From Flavobacteriales bacterium (GTDB lineage: Bacteria; Bacteroidota; Bacteroidia; Flavobacteriales_F; PHOS-HE28): a DNA stretch of 64,000 nucleotides. The notes under the pieces are model-generated. The model was not told where the DNA came from. It worked only from the letters and a program-made list of their open reading frames with translations, and searched no databases. Of the stretch, positions 41,080 to 51,183 are shown one piece after another (position 1 is the stretch's first letter; the number at the start of each line of letters is the position of its first letter). The stretch lies in NCBI GenBank assembly GCA_016713865.1, contig JADJOG010000001.1, forward strand, positions 166,280-230,279. The letters are read 5' to 3'. The position numbers and the translations under genes were made by a program.

Positions 41080-41748
41080 TCACTTCGTAGGGTCGAACGG
41101 CACGTTCTGTCCCAGGGTGCCGCCGCGCAGCAATTCAACGTGACCCGCTTTCACGAAATCGCCGGGCTCATAAGCGTTCCACGGCCATTCGGTGCCGAGC
41201 CACTTCATGCTCTGCATGCTGCCCGCGACCAGTTCGCTGCAGAAGATCTGATCCATGCGCGATTGTTTCCGGAAGATGCGTCCTTCAATCTCCTCCCAAC
41301 CCATCTCGGTCTCGCTCGGGAAGGTGGCCTTGTGCACAGGGCTGTTCATGAAGGCCCAGAGCGCCGCCCAATCCGAAGGCTGCCGATTGATGTTCACCGG
41401 CACGTAGGTCATCTCGGCTTCCTTGTAATCGCGCGCGTTGGTGATCAAACGCTGATTCAGATCGACGAGCATGGGGCCGGTCTTGCCAACGCCGTTGATA
41501 AGGTCAGGCAGGTTGGTAAGGGTGTTGCTCTCCCAGAAAAGCAGGTCGGGGTACACGCCGGCCTTGCCGATATCGGCAGCGCGCACGATCATGCCGGAGT
41601 GGCTCCAAGTGGTGCCTCCAAAGAGCTCGATGAGCACGCTGCCCGGGAAATCGCCGTGCATGAGGATGACATCGCCGGTGCGAGCGGTCTTGGCCAAGGT
41701 GGTCCAAGGGGTGAGCGCCGCTGTAACTAGTGGGGTGCTGTTTGCCAT
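41080..41748 (-). CDS. YiiX-like permuted papain-fold (NlpC/P60 superfamily) hydrolase
   Basis: ATG 41748 (MANSTPLVTAALTPWTTLAK), 222 residues. TGDVILMHGDFPGSVLIELF and WSHSGMIVR (His) and QIFCSELVAGSM (Cys) reproduce the order of the circularly permuted NlpC/P60 families such as YiiX, with His before Cys. No signal peptide. Substrate unknown; such enzymes cut amide bonds, including lipid or peptide conjugates. It is in an operon with the cyclase and divergent from the DUF917 gene with a gap of about 40 bp. Confidence 0.7.
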   Translation of the reverse strand: MANSTPLVTAALTPWTTLAKTARTGDVILMHGDFPGSVLIELFGGTTWSHSGMIVRAADIGKAGVYPDLLFWESNTLTNLPDLINGVGKTGPMLVDLNQRLITNARDYKEAEMTYVPVNINRQPSDWAALWAFMNSPVHKATFPSETEMGWEEIEGRIFRKQSRMDQIFCSELVAGSMQSMKWLGTEWPWNAYEPGDFVKAGHVELLRGGTLGQNVPFDPTK

Positions 41749-41789
41749 GTGAGAGAGGTTTGGTAGTATTGACAATGATAACCAGAACC

Positions 41790-43019
41790 ATGAGAACGCT
41801 GAAACAACCCGAACTCGAAGCGCTTGCCCAAGGTGCTGCCCTCCTTGGCGGCGGTGGTGGCGGCTCCTTGGCCGCTGCGCAGATGTTCATCCCCGTGATC
41901 GCGAAAGCTGGCGGCATCACCCTCACCGATGCCCCCCCGGCAGGCGATGGTTGCGTGCTGGCCGATATCGGCGCGAACAGTTCCATCGAGGCGGGCCAGG
42001 TAAAGGCGATCGACAACTGCATGGCGCTGCTCACCGCGCAACGCGGCGGCAAAGCCTTCACCTGCCTCTATGCGGTGGAGACCGGCCCCGAGAACACCTT
42101 GGCGCCCATGGTGTATGCCGCGCAGCACGGATTGCCGGTGTTCGATGGCGATGGCGCAGGCCGTGCCGTGCCGGAGATCCCGTTGTGCTCGTACGCCACC
42201 AGCGGCATCAATGTGAATCCGCTCGCGATCGCCAACGACGGCCCCGATGCGGTTGTGGCATTCGCGAAGGACAGCGCCGACATGGATGCGCTGCTGCGCC
42301 CCATCACCGCCGCGAACCAATTCGGCGGATCGGCCAGCATGGCGCTCTGGGCCGCCAGCAATGCGACGCTCGCGCAAGCCGCCATCCCCGGCACCATCAG
42401 CTACGCGCTCACCGTCGGGCAATTCCTGCAGGCCATGCGCAGCGGCGATCGTGCCCTAGCCGAGCAGCTGGTGCCCGCGCTGAATGCGCGCAAGGCTTGC
42501 GTGCTCACGGTGGCCACGGTAACCAGCATCAACAACAACGACAATGGCGCCTTCGATCTGGGCAGCGTGCAACTGCAGCCGACCGACCACAGCGGCGTGG
42601 TAACCGTTCTCACGCAGAACGAGAACCTGATCGCTTACAGCGCTGATCGCGCAGAGCCCTTGGCCGTTGCGCCGCACTCGATCTGTTATCTGCGCCAAGG
42701 ATGGGATGCCGTTACCAACGCCGAATTGAAAGTGGGCGACCGCATCGCGCTCATCGGCATGGAGGCCCTGCCACAGCTCACCACGGCCGAGATGCTCGAC
42801 CGCTTCGCCACCACCTTGCGCGGCTTGGGCTTCGGCGGCAAGCCCAGCACCTTCGGCGCAGGCCTGCGAACCGAACCATTCGGATCGATGCTCATCAACC
42901 TCGATAAACAGCTGAACGCGAGCCAAGGCCTGCCGCCGAGCGAGACGGAGGAGTTGCGGCGCGCACAGCTCGAAGCAGCGGGGTTCAAGCAGAAGGCGGC
43001 TGCGGGAGTGAAGGAATAG
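41790..43019 (+). CDS. DUF917 family protein (hydantoinase/thiohydantoin-desulfurase-like)
   Basis: 410 residues from the ATG at 41790 (MRTLKQPELEALAQGAALLG), which matches the family's start; an ATG at 41775 is also possible. Hallmarks are LLGGGGGGS, GCVLADIGANSS, LYAVETGPENTLAPMVYAAQ, PVFDGDGAGRAVPEIPL and the C-terminal VGDRIALIGMEA. DUF917 enzymes are related to hydantoinase subunits and some desulfurise methylthiohydantoin; the real substrate here is unclear. Intact and divergently transcribed from the YiiX-like gene. Confidence 0.8.
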   Translation: MRTLKQPELEALAQGAALLGGGGGGSLAAAQMFIPVIAKAGGITLTDAPPAGDGCVLADIGANSSIEAGQVKAIDNCMALLTAQRGGKAFTCLYAVETGPENTLAPMVYAAQHGLPVFDGDGAGRAVPEIPLCSYATSGINVNPLAIANDGPDAVVAFAKDSADMDALLRPITAANQFGGSASMALWAASNATLAQAAIPGTISYALTVGQFLQAMRSGDRALAEQLVPALNARKACVLTVATVTSINNNDNGAFDLGSVQLQPTDHSGVVTVLTQNENLIAYSADRAEPLAVAPHSICYLRQGWDAVTNAELKVGDRIALIGMEALPQLTTAEMLDRFATTLRGLGFGGKPSTFGAGLRTEPFGSMLINLDKQLNASQGLPPSETEELRRAQLEAAGFKQKAAAGVKE

Positions 43020-43149
43020 ATGCGCATGCTCAGCTCCTGACCCAATGCTGTCGCTCGATTCAAAGGATGCGCTTGCCTTGTGCGGACCTAGCGGCGCGCA
43101 TTCCGACGCGCACGTTCACGGCTACCTCGCCATCGCCAAACAGCCCTGC

Positions 43150-44488
43150 ATGATCATGCTACGCACGTTCACACTGCTCCTGCTGCTCACCCAGCTTCTC
43201 CCCTCCCGCGCGCAGACACCGCGTCTCTTCGGGATGACACCCATGGGCGGGGCGAATAACAAGGGCACCATCTTCCGCATCGATGGCGATGGCTCCGACT
43301 TCGTGGTGATGCATCATTTCGACGATGCCAGCGGATGGGACTTTATGCGCCGCTCCCAACGGCATGCTCTATGGCACCACCAACCTCGGTGGCACAGGCG
43401 CCATTGCCGCGGGCACCTTGTTCAAGATCGATCCCGGCTCGGGCGCATTCACCAAGCTCATCGATTTCGACATGAACAACGGCGGCTGCTGGAGCGGCAT
43501 GGTGGTGGGCCCGGATGGCAAGCTCTATGGTGCCAGCTACGCCGGTGGTTCTGGCGGCAGCATCTTCAAGCTTGACCCGAGCGACGATTCGTACAGCATC
43601 CTCCGCTTGCTGAACCAAAGCACCGATGGCGGCGGCGTGAACAACCTGCTCACCTTCGCACAGGGCCTACGGCGCGGGCGGAGCCAACAGCGCAGGCACC
43701 TCTTGATACGCGTGAACGACGTGTACACCAAGCCCACGATTTCGATGGCGCAGCGAAGGCAAGACGCCTAGGCCGCCTCTGTTTGGCAAGCATGGCTGGC
43801 CCCGCGCGGGGCAGCAGCAGGGCATCTTCTCAAGCGAACTGCGTCAAACCTCGTGAAGATTTTCGACTTCACCGGTACGAACGGGCAATCGCCGTGGAAC
43901 GGCCCGCTTGAAGTGGCGCCCGACCTGCTCTACGGATCGATCACGAGTGGCGGCGCTGGCGGCAGCGGGCTCATCTACCGCTATGTGCCAAGCACCAGCA
44001 CATGGACCACCGCGCATGCCTTCGGCTTCGCGGAATCCGGAACGCATTTCGGCAATTTGTGCATCGGCATTGATGGACGGATGTACGGCATGGGCGCTTC
44101 AGGCGGCATCAACTTCCAAGGCTCCATCTATAGCTTCAATCCGACGAACAACGGAGTGATCTGCACAGCTTCCTCGATGCCACTGACGGCTATAGCCCGC
44201 GCGGCGTCGATTCCCTACGGATTGGCCACGGGCATCGATGAAGCAGATCGCAGCCCACGCTTCATGCTGAGCCCGAATCCTGCTCCGGGCAATTCCACGC
44301 TCAGCTGGGCGGAGCCATTGAAGGCAAGCGCGTCGGTCCGCATTGCCGACGCAACCGGTCGCTTGTTGCACGAGCAGCTGCTTGTCGCAGGCACCGAACG
44401 CGTGGAACTGAGCGCGAATCCCGGGCTCCACTTCGTATCGGTGATTGCCGCTGGAAAAGCGAGCACATTGAAGTGGTCCGTGCAATAG
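43150..44488 (+). CDS. GloVer-repeat secreted protein with T9SS sorting domain
   Basis: ATG 43150 or 43156 gives signal peptide MLRTFTLLLLLTQLLPSRAQ. Tandem repeats of the GloVer type follow (LFGMTPMGGANNKGTIFRID, MLYGTTNLGGTGAIAAGTLF, KLYGASYAGGSGGSIFKLDP, RMYGMGASGGINFQGSIYSF). The C-terminus (FMLSPNPAPGNSTLSWAEPL ... GLHFVSVIAAGKASTLKW) is a T9SS type A domain. At least three frameshifts (near 43345, 43665-43700 and 43790-43855) break it; parts between 43690 and 43853 do not reconnect cleanly, so a small rearrangement is possible. Confidence 0.6.
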
Positions 44489-44523
44489 GCACAGGCGAAC
44501 AGCCGCTCGCGCGTTGATGTGGA

Positions 44524-46200
44524 TCAGCTCAACCCGCTGATCACGCCATTCGCGTCGATGTCCATGCCTTCTGCAGCGGGCACCTCGGGCAATCCAGGCA
44601 TGCGCATGATCTCGCCGCAGATGGGCACCACGAAGCCAGCGCCTGCACTGATCTCGATGTCGCGCACGGTGATGCGGAAGCCGGTGGGCGCAGCGCGCAG
44701 CTCCTTGTTGTCGCTGAAGGAGTATTGCGTCTTGGCCATGCAGATGAGCGCGCCATCCATGCCGAGCTTGCTGATGCGCCGCAGCGCGGTCTCGGCGTCG
44801 CCGCTGTAATCAACGCCGTCGGCGCGGTAGATCTCGCGGGCGATTGTGGCGATCTTCTCCTTGATCGGCAGCGCGGCATCGTAGAGCGGCTTGAAATCGC
44901 TCTGGCCCTCCTCGATCACGCGCAGCACGGCCGTGGCGAGATCGGTCATGCCATCGCCGCCTTTCGCGAAGCCTTGGGCGAGCACCGCTTCGGCGCCGCG
45001 CTCTTTGCAGTAGGCCTTGATCGCATCAATCTCTTCGGGCGTGTCCGTGGGAAAGTGGTTGATGGCCACCACCGCCTTCACGCCGAACTTCTGGATGTTC
45101 TCGATATGGCGACCGAGGTTGGCGAGGCCGATCTTCAGCTTGTCCGGCGCGGCGTTGTTCACCTCCTTCACATCCACACCGCCGTGGTAGCGCAGCGCGC
45201 GCACCGTGGCCACGATCACCGCGGCGCCCGGCTTCAGGCCTGCCGCGCGGCACTTGATGTCGAAGAACTTCTCCGCACCGAGGTCCGCGCCGAAGCCGGC
45301 TTCCGTGACCACGTAATCGCCGAGGCTGAGGCCCATCCGCGTGGCCAGCACGCTGTTCACGCCTTGCGCGATGTTGGCGAACGGGCCGCCGTGCAGGATA
45401 GCGGGATTGCCCTCGAGCGTCTGCACCAGGTTCGGCTTGATCGCATCCTTCAGCAGGATGGCCATGGCTGCTTCGGCCTTGAGGTCGCGGGCGTACACAG
45501 GTGTGCGGTCCCAGCGCTGGCCCACGTAGATGTCGCCGAGGCGCTTCTTCAGGTCCTCGAACGAAGCAGCGAGGCAGAGGATCGCCATCACCTCGCTCGC
45601 GGGCGTGATGTTGAATCCATCCTCGCGCGGCACGCCGCCATTCACGCCACCAAGTCCGATGGTGATCTTCCGAAGCGCGCGGTCGTTCATGTCCATCACG
45701 CGCTTCCATGCGATGGTGCGCGGATCGATGCCCAAGGTGCGCTTGCGGTTCTGCAGGTTGTTGTCGATGAGCGCTGCGAGCAGGTTGTTGGCTTTCTCGA
45801 TCGCGGAGAAATCGCCGGTGAAATGCAGGTTGATGTCCTCCATGGGCACCACTTGCGCGTAGCCGCCGCCGGCCGCGCCACCCTTCATGCCGAAGACCGG
45901 ACCGAGGCTCGGCTCGCGCAGCACCACCACGCTCTTCTTGCCGAGCTTGCTCAGACCCTCGTGCAGCCCGATGCTTGTGGTGGTCTTGCCTTCGCCCGCC
46001 GGCGTGGGGCTGACCGCCGTAACCAGGATGAGCTTGCCCTTCGCGGCTTTCGCTTGATCGATGAGCGTGAGCGGCAATTTGGCTTTGGTGCGGCCATAGG
46101 GCTCGATCACTTCGGGGTCGATGCCCAGCTTCTGCGCGATCTGCGCGATGGGCTTCAGTTGCGCTTTCTGGGCGATCTCGAGGTCGGAAGGAAATGCCAT
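44524..46200 (-). CDS. fhs: Formate-tetrahydrofolate ligase
   Basis: 558 residues, intact. It shows the ATP loop TPAGEGKTTTSIGL (about 66-79) and conserved EPSLGPVFGMKGGAAGGGYA, FTGDFSAIEKANNLLAALID and HGGPFANIAQGVNSVLAT. The enzyme makes 10-formyl-THF from formate, THF and ATP and feeds one-carbon metabolism. Length is typical (555-560). The start MAFPSDLEIAQKAQLKPI is the family's N-terminus. A 541-codon open frame on the opposite strand is a shadow of its codon bias. It stands alone, with no other folate genes adjacent. Confidence 0.96.
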   Translation of the reverse strand: MAFPSDLEIAQKAQLKPIAQIAQKLGIDPEVIEPYGRTKAKLPLTLIDQAKAAKGKLILVTAVSPTPAGEGKTTTSIGLHEGLSKLGKKSVVVLREPSLGPVFGMKGGAAGGGYAQVVPMEDINLHFTGDFSAIEKANNLLAALIDNNLQNRKRTLGIDPRTIAWKRVMDMNDRALRKITIGLGGVNGGVPREDGFNITPASEVMAILCLAASFEDLKKRLGDIYVGQRWDRTPVYARDLKAEAAMAILLKDAIKPNLVQTLEGNPAILHGGPFANIAQGVNSVLATRMGLSLGDYVVTEAGFGADLGAEKFFDIKCRAAGLKPGAAVIVATVRALRYHGGVDVKEVNNAAPDKLKIGLANLGRHIENIQKFGVKAVVAINHFPTDTPEEIDAIKAYCKERGAEAVLAQGFAKGGDGMTDLATAVLRVIEEGQSDFKPLYDAALPIKEKIATIAREIYRADGVDYSGDAETALRRISKLGMDGALICMAKTQYSFSDNKELRAAPTGFRITVRDIEISAGAGFVVPICGEIMRMPGLPEVPAAEGMDIDANGVISGLS

Positions 46201-46489
46201 GTGTTCATCTGCTCATGTGCTCGTGTGCGCATGGCGGGTTGCGAAGATGATCGGAATAGTGATGCCGCCGTCAGCGCCAATTGTAAAGCGCCCATGAAGT
46301 ATCAATGCCAGGATCGAATCAAGGAACCGGCCAGTTCCGATGCTGAATAGCCAAGCACTAGAATGGTATCGGCCTGTTGCAGAGCTGCATCGTACCGCCC
46401 CCAGCCAGGGGTTTGAAGGCGCTCGAAATGCAGGTTCATCGCAAGGGCGCGCGCGGGTTTGATTCAACACGCTCAAAGCCAGCGCAGAG
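46201..46489. other. Intergenic region without recognisable features
   Basis: The interval between the fhs start and the 3' end of the next minus-strand gene. I see no gene, strong hairpin or repeat. The fhs promoter should be at its left edge, but no clear TAnnTTTG box was found. Confidence 0.4.
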
Positions 46490-47558
46490 TCACCGGCTGC
46501 GGAGATGCGCTCGCGCGCTCAGCGCCGCAGCGGCTCGGAGCAACGGCTGGAGCTCATTCAGCGCAGCGATGGCTGCTGAGCCATCAGTCGCGATCTGCGC
46601 GATAAGCAGCTTGATGTATGCGACGAAACGGGGATCGCAGGCCTGCACTTCCTGAATCTCCTGCAACGCAAGGGCGAGCGCACTATCCCCATACGCAGCC
46701 GCGATATGTATGTACAGGTGCCGCATGGACATGCTCGTGCGCACCAGCGGATCCATGTTGTGAATCTCCTCCATCACCTCGTCCTCATAACCAAGGAAAA
46801 GACGCTGGCTGAGAGCGCGCTCTTGATAGAGCTGCCGCACCAAGTTCCAGCCAAAGCGTCGACGCATTAGCTCCGGCTCCATTACAGCATCGCTGAGCAG
46901 CGCACCCGTACTGTATCTGAACACATCAACCACCCAAACCTTGCTCGACTGGTAATCCAGCGTGAGTTCGATGTGATCCAAGGACTTTCCAAGAATGCGG
47001 TACAGCGCGAACGCCCTACCCCCCTCCTCTCGTACATCAATAAGCGCGATGTCGTTGTCGTTGCGCAGTTCATGCACCAGATGCCAACCGAGCTTCATCT
47101 GATCCAGGACAATGCGATCCCAGACGCCTGGTCTTATGTCGAGTCGCTCCGAGGCCTTCGACATGAGGCTCCGAAATGAATGGCATTGTCGAGCGCATCC
47201 CCCATTGCCCCGCTCGAGTTCCTCCGCGATTTCAATCGCGAAGCGCTTGAAGTCCTCAGAACGAGCCCGGCGCAAATGATCAGACCTCAAGTGCATGAGG
47301 AACCCTGCGCACGCTGCCACGGCGGTAAGCAACGGAATCGCAACAAGGAGAAGACGACGCTTCGCATTTGTGTAGCGCGGCTCCGGCTTCCGGAATCGCG
47401 CCTCGACGCGTTTCCGCGAGAAATCCTCGTCATATTCAAGGCAGTGACCTTCAAAAATCAGGCCTTGAGCCGGTCAATCGACAGACAATTCCTAGCGCGG
47501 GATCAAATTCGCGATTCCGACAAACATCGCAAAGCCTGATACGCTCCTCGTGTGTCAT
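46490..47558 (-). CDS. Cys-motif plus transmembrane protein of unknown function
   Basis: ATG at 47558 begins MTHEERIRLCDVCRNREFDP, then GIVCRLTGSRPDF and, after a one-base repair in the A5 run at 47453-47457, EGHCLEYDEDFS. This CxxCxNR-x-FD...G-x-x-C-x-LT-x-x-(K/R)P-x-F...C arrangement is a widespread N-terminal module of small membrane proteins in Flavobacteriia. A transmembrane helix follows (RRLLLVAIPLLTAVAACAGF) and then about 250 residues of unrecognised, mostly helical sequence (MKLGWHLVHELRND, LTLDYQSSKVWVVDVFRYST). The four Cys may bind zinc on the cytoplasmic side. Without the repair, the gene would lack its head. Confidence 0.6.
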
Positions 47559-47583
47559 TGTCGCGCAAGTTGCTCAACTCTGC

Positions 47584-48795
47584 TCAATGCACCCCGAACC
47601 CCGCCTTCCTTAGATCCTCCCAGAACCCCGGGTAGCTCTTGTTCACCACCTGCGCGTCGCTGATGGTGATGGTGCCGAGCTTCAGCGCCAGCGGCGCGAG
47701 CGACAAGGCCATGCGGTGATCGATGTCGGGATGGAAGGACATCGGTGATGTGGCGGTGATGCCCCGTTTCACAGCGAAGGCGCCATCGGCGAAAACGGAT
47801 TGGCCGCCCATGCTTGCGATGGCATCGGCCACGGCTTGCAAGCGATCGGTCTCTTTCACGCGCAGGTTGTCGAGGCCGGTGAGCACAGCGGATTGGTTAA
47901 GCGCGGCCAGCGTGAAGGCCAAGGGCTGGAAGAGGTCGGGCACATGCTTCAGGCTGCGCGGCAGTTCCTCCCACTTGCCCGGTACAGCGCGATGGCTGAT
48001 CACTGCGCCTTCCTCCGTGAAGCGCGTTTCCACCCACGGCGCCCAGAGATGCTGCGCCTCGCGATCACCTTGCATGGTGTCGTCGGAGAGTTCCTTGAGC
48101 AAGACCTCGCTGCCTGGCGAAAGCGCGACCACTTCGTACCAGAATGCCGCGCTGCTCCAATCGGGCGCAACGGTGATCGGCGCGGGGATGTAGTCGCCGG
48201 GATCCACGCGCACGCCATCGAGCTCCAGGCGCGGGTACACGCCGAAGTGCGCGAGCATCTTCAACGTCATGTGAACGAAGGGCTCGCTCAACCGGGTGCC
48301 TGTCCAACGCAAGGTGAGCCCTTCCTGCATGCATGGCGCCACCATGAGCAGCGCGCTCAGGTACTGGCTGCTGATCGGCGAATCGAAATGCACTTCACCT
48401 CCCTTGAGGGCGCGGCCACGCACGCGATAGCCTTGCGGAACGCGTTCGATGTCGGCACCGAGCTGTTTCAGTGCGTTGATCAGGTCATCGTGCGGACGCT
48501 CGAGCAAGCGCGGGATGCCGGTGAGGATATGCTCCTCGCCTTCGCGCACGCTGGCCCACGCTAGCAGGAAGCGGAAGGTGGTGCCGCCCGCGCCGCAGTC
48601 CATCACACGCGGCGTGTTCTGGAGCAACTCGCGCATCACGCGGGTGTCGTCGCCGTCGCTGAGCTCTGAAACGAGGTTGATGTCGCCGCAGAGCGAGGCC
48701 ATGAGCAACGCGCGGTTGCTGATGCTCTTGCTGCGGGGAAGCGCGATGGCGGCGTTGATGGGGCCTTGCGGACGCGAGATGGTGACGGATGACAT
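47584..48795 (-). CDS. aroA: 3-phosphoshikimate 1-carboxyvinyltransferase (EPSP synthase)
   Basis: ATG 48795 (MSSVTISRPQGPINAAIALP), about 403 residues, intact. Key motifs are LPRSKSISNRALL (substrate Lys/Ser), DCGAGGTTFRFLLAW, SSQYLSALLM and RVKETDRLQAVADA. It joins shikimate-3-phosphate and PEP in the sixth step of the shikimate pathway. It lies 39 bp downstream of aroB on the same strand, a pathway pair likely co-transcribed. Confidence 0.95.
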   Translation of the reverse strand: MSSVTISRPQGPINAAIALPRSKSISNRALLMASLCGDINLVSELSDGDDTRVMRELLQNTPRVMDCGAGGTTFRFLLAWASVREGEEHILTGIPRLLERPHDDLINALKQLGADIERVPQGYRVRGRALKGGEVHFDSPISSQYLSALLMVAPCMQEGLTLRWTGTRLSEPFVHMTLKMLAHFGVYPRLELDGVRVDPGDYIPAPITVAPDWSSAAFWYEVVALSPGSEVLLKELSDDTMQGDREAQHLWAPWVETRFTEEGAVISHRAVPGKWEELPRSLKHVPDLFQPLAFTLAALNQSAVLTGLDNLRVKETDRLQAVADAIASMGGQSVFADGAFAVKRGITATSPMSFHPDIDHRMALSLAPLALKLGTITISDAQVVNKSYPGFWEDLRKAGFGVH

Positions 48796-48833
48796 GGGCG
48801 GCAAAGGAAGAGCACGAGGGCATTGTGAGCGCC

Positions 48834-49931
48834 CTACCCGCGCACCAGCAAGCGGTAATATTCCAGTGCCTCCTGCACCTGCGCGGCGGTGACGACGGCA
48901 TCCACCTGCGCGCTGCCGATGCCCGTGAGCAAGGTGAAGCGGAACTGGCCGCCGCTGTTCTTCTTGTCGTTGCGCATGAGCTCGATCACGCGGTGGTGCT
49001 CATCGCCCTGGAGTGCGTACGGCTTGTACAGCGAGAGCAGATGCTCTGCGATGCGATCACATGCGGCGCGCGGCAGGAGGCCTTGGCGCCAGCTCAACCA
49101 TGCCTCGGCGATCATGCCCAGCGCCACCGCTTCGCCATGCAACAAGGCGCGCTGCCCGCCTTCCCACGAGAACGCTTCGATGCCGTGGCCTATGGTATGC
49201 CCGAAGTTGAGCAGCTTGCGCGGACCGCTTTCGCGCGGGTCCTCCTTTACCACTTCGGCTTTGATGGCCGCGCTGCGCTCCATCAGAGGCGTGAGCGCAT
49301 CAAGGTCATGCAAAGGGGCATCGCGCAGTGCTTGGTAGTGTGTCGCGTCGCGCACGAGGCCATGCTTCACCATCTCGGCTACGCCGTTGAGCAGCTCACG
49401 TTTGCCCAAGCTGCGCAAGAAGGGCACATGCACATACACGCCAACCGGATCGTGGAAGACGCCCACCATGTTCTTCACGCCGCCGAGGTCGATGCCGGTC
49501 TTGCCGCCGATGGCCGCGTCCACCATGCCCATGAGCGTGGTGGGCACATGCATGCAGCGGATGCCGCGCTTGTACGCACCCGCGATGAAACCACCGAGAT
49601 CAGTGACCACGCCCCCGCCGAGGTTGATCAGCATTGCTTCGCGGTCCGCCGCGCGCACGGTGAGGTGCTGCCAGATGTCCTGGCATACGCTCAGGCTCTT
49701 GCTACCCTCACCCGGTGGCACGCCGATGGTCTCGGCATCGCGCAACCGCGGCGCATGCGCCAACAGCTCGGGCAGGCAATGGCGCAGGGTGTTCTCATCG
49801 CCCAGGATGAAGAGCGCGCTGGCATCGGCTTCTTTCAGGTCCCGGTCGAGCGCGCGCAAGGCATCGGCACCGAGCACCACCTTATGGCGGCCCGCATCAA
49901 TGACATTCGCTTCGATGCGCTTCGGGACCAT
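48834..49931 (-). CDS. aroB: 3-dehydroquinate synthase
   Basis: ATG 49931 (MVPKRIEANVIDAG), 365 residues, intact; the longer frame upstream runs into the divergent proline dehydrogenase gene and is not coding. Motifs are GEGSKSLSVCQDIW, GGGVVTDLGGFIAGAYKRG (NAD binding), VPTTLMGMVDAAIGGKTGID and the metal-binding NFGHTIGHGIE plus LLHGEAVALGM. It makes 3-dehydroquinate from DAHP. It precedes aroA. Confidence 0.95.
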   Translation of the reverse strand: MVPKRIEANVIDAGRHKVVLGADALRALDRDLKEADASALFILGDENTLRHCLPELLAHAPRLRDAETIGVPPGEGSKSLSVCQDIWQHLTVRAADREAMLINLGGGVVTDLGGFIAGAYKRGIRCMHVPTTLMGMVDAAIGGKTGIDLGGVKNMVGVFHDPVGVYVHVPFLRSLGKRELLNGVAEMVKHGLVRDATHYQALRDAPLHDLDALTPLMERSAAIKAEVVKEDPRESGPRKLLNFGHTIGHGIEAFSWEGGQRALLHGEAVALGMIAEAWLSWRQGLLPRAACDRIAEHLLSLYKPYALQGDEHHRVIELMRNDKKNSGGQFRFTLLTGIGSAQVDAVVTAAQVQEALEYYRLLVRG

Positions 49932-49989
49932 GGCTAATATTGTCGGCCCTAAAGAAGAGCCTTCGGCCAAAGGAACGAAGGAAGCTCTC

Positions 49990-51183
49990 ATGCCGACCAC
50001 GGCCCCCGCCTCCACCGCTGCGCCCAACCTGGGCGACACCCGCATCGCCTTCCGCCAGTACACCGACCGTGGCCTGCTGCGCGCGTACTGGCTCTTCCGC
50101 ATCATCGGCATCCCTTGGCTCAATGCCACCGGGCGCGCCCTCACGCAATTCGCGCTCGCCCTGCACCTGCCCATCAAGTGGGCGGTGAAGGCCACCCTTT
50201 TCAAGCATTTCTGCGGCGGCGAAACGATTGATGAGAGCCTGCAGACCGCCCAGAAGCTCGGCGATGCCGGTGTGGGCACCATCCTCGATTACAGCGTGGA
50301 GGGCCAAGAGGACGACGACTCGCTGGACCACACGCGCGACGAGATCCTGCTCACCATCGCAGCAGCGCGGAAACGGAAGGACATCCCCTTCAGCGTGTTC
50401 AAGGTCACAGGGCTCTCGCCCACCGCATTGCTCGAGAAAGTGAGCAATGGCGAATCGCTTGGCGCGGAGGACGCGCACGAATGGGAGTTGGTGCAAGGCC
50501 GCGTGCTCAGCATCTGCCAAGCCGCGCACGATGCGGGCATCCCGGTGCTCATCGATGCCGAGGACAGCTGGTACCAGCCCGCGATCGATGGATTGGCTAC
50601 GCGCATGATGGAGCGCTTCAACCACGAACGCGCCATCGTCTTCAACACCATTCAGCTCTACCGCCACGACCGTTTGGCCTTCCTGAAGGAATCGTTCGCT
50701 GCAGCCGAGCGCGGTGGATACCACCTCGGCGTGAAACTGGTGCGCGGTGCCTACATGGAGAAGGAGCGCAATCGCGCAGCGGAGAAGGGATACCCCTCTC
50801 CCATCCACGCCGACAAAGCAGCCGTTGATCGCGACTACGACGATGCCTTGCGTTTCTGCATCGCGCACATCGACCGCATGGCCGTGATGGCTGGCACGCA
50901 CAACGAACAGAGCTCGCTCTTGCTTGCACGCTTGCTCGAGGAGCATGGCATCGCGCGCGACGATCGTCGCGTGTGGTTCGCGCAACTGCTGGGCATGAGC
51001 GACAACATCAGCTACAACATGGCCGATGCCGGCTGCAACGTGGCCAAGTACGTCCCCTACGGCCCTGTGCACGCCGTGCTGCCCTACCTGATCCGCCGCG
51101 CGCAGGAGAACACGAGCGTGGCCGGGCAGATGGGAAGAGAGCTGAGGCTGATTGTGGAGGAGAGGAAGCGGCGGGGTGCCTAG
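49990..51183 (+). CDS. Proline dehydrogenase
   Basis: 397 residues from the ATG at 49990 (MPTTAPASTAAPNLGDTRIA), preceded by AAGGAAG; an ATG at 49930 would overlap the divergent aroB start and is less likely. FAD-binding proline dehydrogenase barrel motifs are LIDAEDSWYQPAIDGLA, NTIQLYRHDRLAFL, GVKLVRGAYMEKERNRA, GTHNEQSSLLLARLLEE and YVPYGPVHAVLPYLIRRAQEN. It oxidises proline to P5C and passes electrons to the quinone pool. It is monofunctional; the P5C dehydrogenase is not adjacent. Bacteroidota enzymes of this kind are normally 390-400 residues. Confidence 0.92.
   Translation: MPTTAPASTAAPNLGDTRIAFRQYTDRGLLRAYWLFRIIGIPWLNATGRALTQFALALHLPIKWAVKATLFKHFCGGETIDESLQTAQKLGDAGVGTILDYSVEGQEDDDSLDHTRDEILLTIAAARKRKDIPFSVFKVTGLSPTALLEKVSNGESLGAEDAHEWELVQGRVLSICQAAHDAGIPVLIDAEDSWYQPAIDGLATRMMERFNHERAIVFNTIQLYRHDRLAFLKESFAAAERGGYHLGVKLVRGAYMEKERNRAAEKGYPSPIHADKAAVDRDYDDALRFCIAHIDRMAVMAGTHNEQSSLLLARLLEEHGIARDDRRVWFAQLLGMSDNISYNMADAGCNVAKYVPYGPVHAVLPYLIRRAQENTSVAGQMGRELRLIVEERKRRGA

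Noticed and set aside
44725..46350. 541-codon open frame antisense to fhs
   Set aside because: A His/Arg/Ala-rich shadow produced by the codon bias of an intact, well-recognised enzyme on the other strand.
46213..46476. 87-codon minus-strand open frame between fhs and the next gene
   Set aside because: No hydrophobic, domain or composition signal; translation looks random.
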